Shown here: one piece after another, positions 60,144-64,000 of the stretch
Position numbering within the stretch: position 1 is the stretch's first letter
Layout of the letters: the number at the start of each line of letters is the position of its first letter
Translations under genes and position numbers: made by a program
Notes under the pieces: model-generated
What the model saw: the letters and a program-made list of their open reading frames with translations, nothing else
Told to the model about the DNA's origin: nothing
Database searches by the model: none
Assembly (NCBI RefSeq): GCF_017948405.1
Contig: NZ_CP072844.1
Location: 806,001-870,000 of the forward strand
DNA length: 64,000 bases
Reading direction: 5' to 3'
DNA from: Psychrosphaera aestuarii
GTDB taxonomy: Bacteria; Pseudomonadota; Gammaproteobacteria; Enterobacterales; Alteromonadaceae

Positions 60144-61064
60144 ATGGCAGGGCAATTCGCGATATTTTTAGTAATAGTTACATTACTTTGTGGTGTGATT
60201 TGGTTGTTAGACGCAAAGTTGTGGGCACCCGCTAGAAATGCGAAAGCGCTACAGGCACAAGCTTCTGCTGGAGGAAGTCTTTCAGAGGACGACTTAGCAA
60301 CACTGACCGAGCAGCCGGTTATTGTTGAAACTGCACAATCAATATTCCCAATACTGGCGCTTATTACAATTTTTCGCTCATTCCTATTTGAACCTTTTCA
60401 AATACCATCAGGTTCTATGATGCCAACCATGCTGGTTGGCGACTTTATTCTGGTGCAAAAATACGCTTACGGAGTTCATGACCCTGTTTGGCGTAAAGAG
60501 TTAATTGCAACAGGTCAACCTGAACGTGGTGATATTGCAGTCTTTAAATATCCTTTGGATGAGCGTTTAGATTATATAAAACGAGTTGTTGGTACTCCTG
60601 GCGATAGAGTTATTTACAAGAACAAGCAATTGTTCATACAAGCAAGTTGTGAAACGAGTCCAGCAAATTGTGACAAGTTGACTAGAATTGAGCTTAGTAA
60701 AGAAGCAGAAGGTGAATTTGAATCAATGGGGATCCCGTTGATAACGGCAAAAGAAAAGTTAGGTGATGTTGAACACAACATATTAATTAACCCTGCATAC
60801 CCAGATATGGCTAAGAGTTTTTATGCTCAGCCAGGCACTCGACAAGGTGAATGGATTGTGCCAGAAGGTTATTACTTTATGATGGGTGATAACCGTGACA
60901 ATAGTACGGACAGTCGATACTGGGGCTTTGTTAGTGAAGATCAAATGGTTGGCAAAGCGGTATTCATTTGGATGAGTTTTGTCTTTAATGATGGAAAAAT
61001 TAGTTGGCTACCAGATTTTATACCAGTCGATATTCGCTTCTCACGCTTAGGTGGCGTGCAGTAA
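60144..61064 (+). CDS. lepB: Signal peptidase I (LepB)
   Basis: Inner-membrane Ser/Lys protease that removes signal peptides from secreted proteins. The 306 residues have membrane helices at about 5-22 and 65-80, the nucleophile Ser91 in PSGSMMPTM, the catalytic Lys in YIKRVVGTPGD, and the GDNRDNSTDSRYWGFV box. It lies between lepA and rnc, as in E. coli. Confidence 0.97.
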   Translation: MAGQFAIFLVIVTLLCGVIWLLDAKLWAPARNAKALQAQASAGGSLSEDDLATLTEQPVIVETAQSIFPILALITIFRSFLFEPFQIPSGSMMPTMLVGDFILVQKYAYGVHDPVWRKELIATGQPERGDIAVFKYPLDERLDYIKRVVGTPGDRVIYKNKQLFIQASCETSPANCDKLTRIELSKEAEGEFESMGIPLITAKEKLGDVEHNILINPAYPDMAKSFYAQPGTRQGEWIVPEGYYFMMGDNRDNSTDSRYWGFVSEDQMVGKAVFIWMSFVFNDGKISWLPDFIPVDIRFSRLGGVQ

Positions 61065-61084
61065 CAGTTTAAGAAGAGTAAAAC

Positions 61085-61759
61085 TTGATAAAAAAAGATT
61101 ATAAACAGCTACAAAAGAAATTAGGTTATCAATTCCAAGATGAGTCATTGCTAATACAAGCACTGACTCATCGTAGTTTTAAAGGGTCGCACAACGAGCG
61201 TCTAGAATTTGTGGGTGACTCGTTACTTGGAATGTTTGTCGCAGAAGCGCTTTATTTTGAGTTCCCTAAAGCAACTGAGGGTGAATTAACCCGCATGCGC
61301 TCGCAAATTGTAAAAGGTCAAACTCTAACTTCCATTGCTAAAGAGTTTGAACTGAGCCAATGGATCAGACTTGGACCTGGCGAAATGAAAAGTGGCGGCT
61401 GTCGTCGTGACTCCATTTTAGAAGATGTAATCGAAGCTATTATAGGTGCGGTATATCTCGATTCAGGTATCGAGCAATGTAAAGAATTTGTTCTAAAATT
61501 AGTAAAAGAACGATTAGCCGATGTTGATCCAAGCAATGCACTAAAAGATCCTAAAACACAGCTTCAAGAGTGGTTGCAATCAAGAAAGCGACCATTGCCG
61601 GTATACGATGTTATAGAGACAACAGGGCAAGCACATAATCAAACATTCACCGTTAGTTGCACATTAGATGACGGTCAGCAACTCGAAGCGACAGGCACTA
61701 GTCGTCGCAAGGCAGAACAATCTGCCGCACGTAAAGCATTAGAGGTAATAAAAAAGTGA
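61085..61759 (+). CDS. rnc: Ribonuclease III
   Basis: Double-strand-specific RNase that processes rRNA and many mRNAs. The 224 residues hold the catalytic signature [13 protein letters not shown] with the acidic residues, a second acidic site ([14 protein letters not shown]), and a C-terminal dsRNA-binding domain ([33 protein letters not shown]). The start is TTG, preceded by a purine-rich AAGAAGAG element. The 3' end overlaps era by 4 bp. Confidence 0.97.
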   Translation: MIKKDYKQLQKKLGYQFQDESLLIQALTHRSFKGSHNERLEFVGDSLLGMFVAEALYFEFPKATEGELTRMRSQIVKGQTLTSIAKEFELSQWIRLGPGEMKSGGCRRDSILEDVIEAIIGAVYLDSGIEQCKEFVLKLVKERLADVDPSNALKDPKTQLQEWLQSRKRPLPVYDVIETTGQAHNQTFTVSCTLDDGQQLEATGTSRRKAEQSAARKALEVIKK

Positions 61760-62721
61760 GTAAGTCAGAACAAAGCCAAGCGGAATTAGACGCGTTATTA
61801 AGTAATTTAAATAACCGTGCTGATTTATCACAAACTAAAAAGTGTGGTTTAGTTGCTATTGTTGGTCGTCCAAATGTAGGTAAATCTACGTTGATGAACC
61901 ACATCTTAGAGCAAAAAATTAGCATTACATCGAAAAAACCACAAACTACTCGTCACCGTATTTTAGGCATTCATACGGAAGACAATGAACAAGTTGTTTA
62001 TGTTGATACCCCTGGACTTCATAAAGAAGAAAAGCGTGCAATCAACAAGTTAATGAACCGAGCCGCGTCAAGTGCGTTAGGGGATGTAGAAGTTGTATTG
62101 TTTGTTGTTGAAGCTCTTAAGTGGTACGAAGACGATGAAATGGTATTGTCTAAAATTAAGCGTTCAAAAAAACCAGTCATGTTGTTGGTTAACAAAGTTG
62201 ATGAGATAAAAGATAAAGAAACATTAATGCCGTTCTTACAAAAATTAGCGGCGTTACATGACTTCGCTGAAATTATTCCAATCTCAGCGGAAAAAGGCAC
62301 CAATGTAGCGGCAATTAAAGATAAAGTTCGAGATTATTTACCGGAAAATCCATTCTTTTTCTCAGAGAATGACGTAACCGATCGTTCTTCAAGATTTATG
62401 GCTGCCGAAATTGTTCGTGAAAAACTGATGCGATTTTTAGGTGAGGAATTGCCTTATTCAGTTACGGTTGAGATTGAACAGTTTAAGTGGGACGAAAAGA
62501 TTTGGCGCATCAATGCCTTAATTCTAGTTGAGCGTGAAGGCCAAAAGAAAATGGTTATTGGTTCTAAAGGTGAGAAACTAAAAGTCATTGGTCGTGACGC
62601 CCGTCAGGACTTAGAAAAGCTATTAGATGAAAAAGTATACCTAGAACTCTGGGTTAAAGTGAAAAGTGGTTGGGCCGATGATGAACGTGCATTACGTTCA
62701 CTAGGTTACTCAGAAGACTAA
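61756..62721 (+). CDS. era: Ribosome assembly GTPase Era
   Basis: GTPase needed for 30S maturation that binds the 3' end of 16S rRNA. The 321 residues have G1 [11 protein letters not shown]3 [15 protein letters not shown]4 NKVDE and a C-terminal KH domain ([21 protein letters not shown]). It starts with GTG overlapping the rnc stop (GTGA), and an N-terminal extension of about 20 residues precedes the G domain compared with E. coli (301 aa). Confidence 0.97.
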   Translation: MSKSEQSQAELDALLSNLNNRADLSQTKKCGLVAIVGRPNVGKSTLMNHILEQKISITSKKPQTTRHRILGIHTEDNEQVVYVDTPGLHKEEKRAINKLMNRAASSALGDVEVVLFVVEALKWYEDDEMVLSKIKRSKKPVMLLVNKVDEIKDKETLMPFLQKLAALHDFAEIIPISAEKGTNVAAIKDKVRDYLPENPFFFSENDVTDRSSRFMAAEIVREKLMRFLGEELPYSVTVEIEQFKWDEKIWRINALILVEREGQKKMVIGSKGEKLKVIGRDARQDLEKLLDEKVYLELWVKVKSGWADDERALRSLGYSED

Positions 62722-62780
62722 TCACACTGTACGTTTCATTAGGTATTATATAGTTATATTATTAAGAGCAGGTTCAGTTT

Positions 62781-63581
62781 ATGTCAAAGGAATTGGAATA
62801 CTTACCTGCTTTTATACTCCACACTCGACCGTTTAAAGAAAACCAACTACTAATGGAAATGCTGGTGGCGGGTGAAGGTCGTATTTCAATTATTGGCTAT
62901 AAAGGCAGTAAAAAAAACACCGCAAAAACCGCATTAATGCAGCCATTTCGAGCATTAGTGGTGCAGTTTAAGAAAAATACTGGATTAAGAACCCTCAAAA
63001 CACTCGATGAAAATCAACTGCTATCAAAACAACTATCGGCTTTAAAAAGCAAAAGCCTTTTTTGCGGGTTTTACTTAAATGAAGTGATTTGTCGTCTGTG
63101 TACCGCCGATGCTGAATATGAAACACTTTATCCACTTTATGTTTATTCGTTAAGAAACTTATCTGACTTATCATTAAGCTCTAACTCTCATTTAGACGAT
63201 GCACACACTAACTTGTATTTAGAGTGGATTTTGCGACAGTTTGAACATCGTTTGTTACAAATGTTAGGTTATGGTATTAGCTTTGAACAAGAACTCACGA
63301 TGCAACAATCGATTTGTGAGGATCTTCATTATCAATTGTTGGGCGATCAAGGTTTTGTTATTGATGCAGCTAAACCAAGTTCGCTTCATGGCAAAGATCT
63401 ATTGGCAGTATCAGCACGCTTAAATACTCAAGTGTCTTTAGAGGACTTTGTTTTATTAGACAACGAAGCTTTCCTTGCATTTAAACGTGAACTAACAATC
63501 GCAAAGTCAATTTTACGCGTATGTTTACATAGGCATTTAGGCGACAAACCTTTAAAATCTAGAGAATTATTTAGACGTTAG
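62781..63581 (+). CDS. recO: DNA repair protein RecO
   Basis: RecFOR-pathway mediator that anneals DNA and loads RecA at SSB-coated gaps. The 266 residues have an N-terminal OB fold (AFILHTRPFKENQLLMEMLV, GRISIIGYKGSK) and a C-terminal helical domain. The cysteines of zinc-binding RecO proteins are not obvious. It lies in the usual era-recO-pdxJ order. Confidence 0.93.
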   Translation: MSKELEYLPAFILHTRPFKENQLLMEMLVAGEGRISIIGYKGSKKNTAKTALMQPFRALVVQFKKNTGLRTLKTLDENQLLSKQLSALKSKSLFCGFYLNEVICRLCTADAEYETLYPLYVYSLRNLSDLSLSSNSHLDDAHTNLYLEWILRQFEHRLLQMLGYGISFEQELTMQQSICEDLHYQLLGDQGFVIDAAKPSSLHGKDLLAVSARLNTQVSLEDFVLLDNEAFLAFKRELTIAKSILRVCLHRHLGDKPLKSRELFRR

Positions 63582-63673
63582 CTTTTATTTAAATAAGACT
63601 ATGCGTAGCTAGACTTTATTTACGTAAAATAAAATTTAGCACAAGACTGTATTTAAAATTAATTGGAGTAACC

Positions 63674-64000
63674 ATGAGTGAAATTCATTTAGGCGTTAAT
63701 ATTGATCATATCGCAACTCTTCGGAACGCCCGTGGTACAAGCTATCCAGATCCGGTTCATGCGGCTGCAGTTGCAGAACATGCAGGTGCAAGTGGCATAA
63801 CTATTCATTTAAGAGAAGATCGCCGTCACATAAAAGATAGAGACGTTTATACGTTAGCAAAAACGCTACAAACTCGAATGAATCTTGAAATGGCTGTGAC
63901 TGAAGAAATGATTCAAATTGCCACAGACGTAAAACCACCGTTTGTTTGTTTAGTGCCAGAAAAGCGTGAAGAATTAACAACGGAAGGTGGTCTAGATGTT
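63674..64000 (+). CDS. pdxJ: Pyridoxine 5'-phosphate synthase PdxJ, N-terminal part (truncated by window edge)
   Basis: The first 109 codons lie inside the window. They begin [20 protein letters not shown] with conserved [16 protein letters not shown] and later [28 protein letters not shown] parts (about residues 27-55). The enzyme closes the pyridine ring of vitamin B6 in the DXP-dependent route. It starts after a TTGGAG ribosome-binding site and follows recO, as in E. coli. Confidence 0.97.
   Translation, partial: MSEIHLGVNIDHIATLRNARGTSYPDPVHAAAVAEHAGASGITIHLREDRRHIKDRDVYTLAKTLQTRMNLEMAVTEEMIQIATDVKPPFVCLVPEKREELTTEGGLDV

Overview
The window looks like chromosomal core DNA of an AT-rich marine gammaproteobacterium of the Alteromonadales, most like Colwelliaceae (Colwellia/Thalassotalea). 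This placement is an inference from protein resemblance, base composition and gene order; no 16S rRNA gene is present. Almost every gene is intact. No tRNA, rRNA, insertion sequence, prophage or CRISPR array was seen.

Layout. 1-5018: the start of yrbG, then mlaFEDCB-ibaG-murA (outer-membrane lipid transport and peptidoglycan precursor synthesis). 5047-8281: oxyR divergent from ahpC-ahpF (peroxide defence). 8283-12618: degS and degQ proteases, zapG and zapE. 12670-17738: rplM-rpsI, petABC (cytochrome bc1) and sspAB. 17767-22518: dolP-diaA-yraN-lpoA, then rsmI and the RNase P RNA gene rnpB. 22519-31538 is the most accessory part: a polytopic chemoreceptor with an overlapping thioredoxin-like gene; a tightly overlapping cassette of porin-like protein, small PstS-like protein and HAMP-PAS-GGDEF cyclase; a convergent pstS and a small porin, both with PhoB-type 11-bp repeats upstream; and a DyP-type peroxidase whose catalytic Asp position is Lys. 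31585-34562: qmcA-nfeD, argR and mdh. 34598-35618: an SdpI-like/SdpR-like pair with two matched palindromic operators. 35914-40025: ispB, rplU-rpmA-obgE, folA and a DUF3718 protein. 40087-42576: a REC-REC-PAS-GGDEF-EAL protein. 42731-48466: queA-tgt-yajC-secD-secF. 48478-48806 (minus strand): a non-coding RNA of the CsrB type with about 29 GGA motifs, and a UvrY/GacA-type palindrome further upstream. 49068-55079: a YacL-like gene, an MCP-PilZ chemoreceptor, slyD, ygfZ, sdhE-ygfX and nadB. 55152-63581: rpoE-rseABC, lepA, lepB, rnc, era and recO, then the start of pdxJ.

How the parts work together. The envelope-stress circuit is nearly complete here: DegS, RpoE, RseA, RseB and RseC are encoded, and sigma-E-like promoters can be read before rpoE and before degQ. 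c-di-GMP and lifestyle control is also dense: two GGDEF proteins, one PilZ-tailed chemoreceptor, another chemoreceptor and a CsrB-like RNA. The strongest candidates for little-described biology are the porin/PstS-like/GGDEF cassette beside PhoB-regulated phosphate genes, the CsrB-like RNA, the SdpRI pair with twin operators, and the DyP variant.
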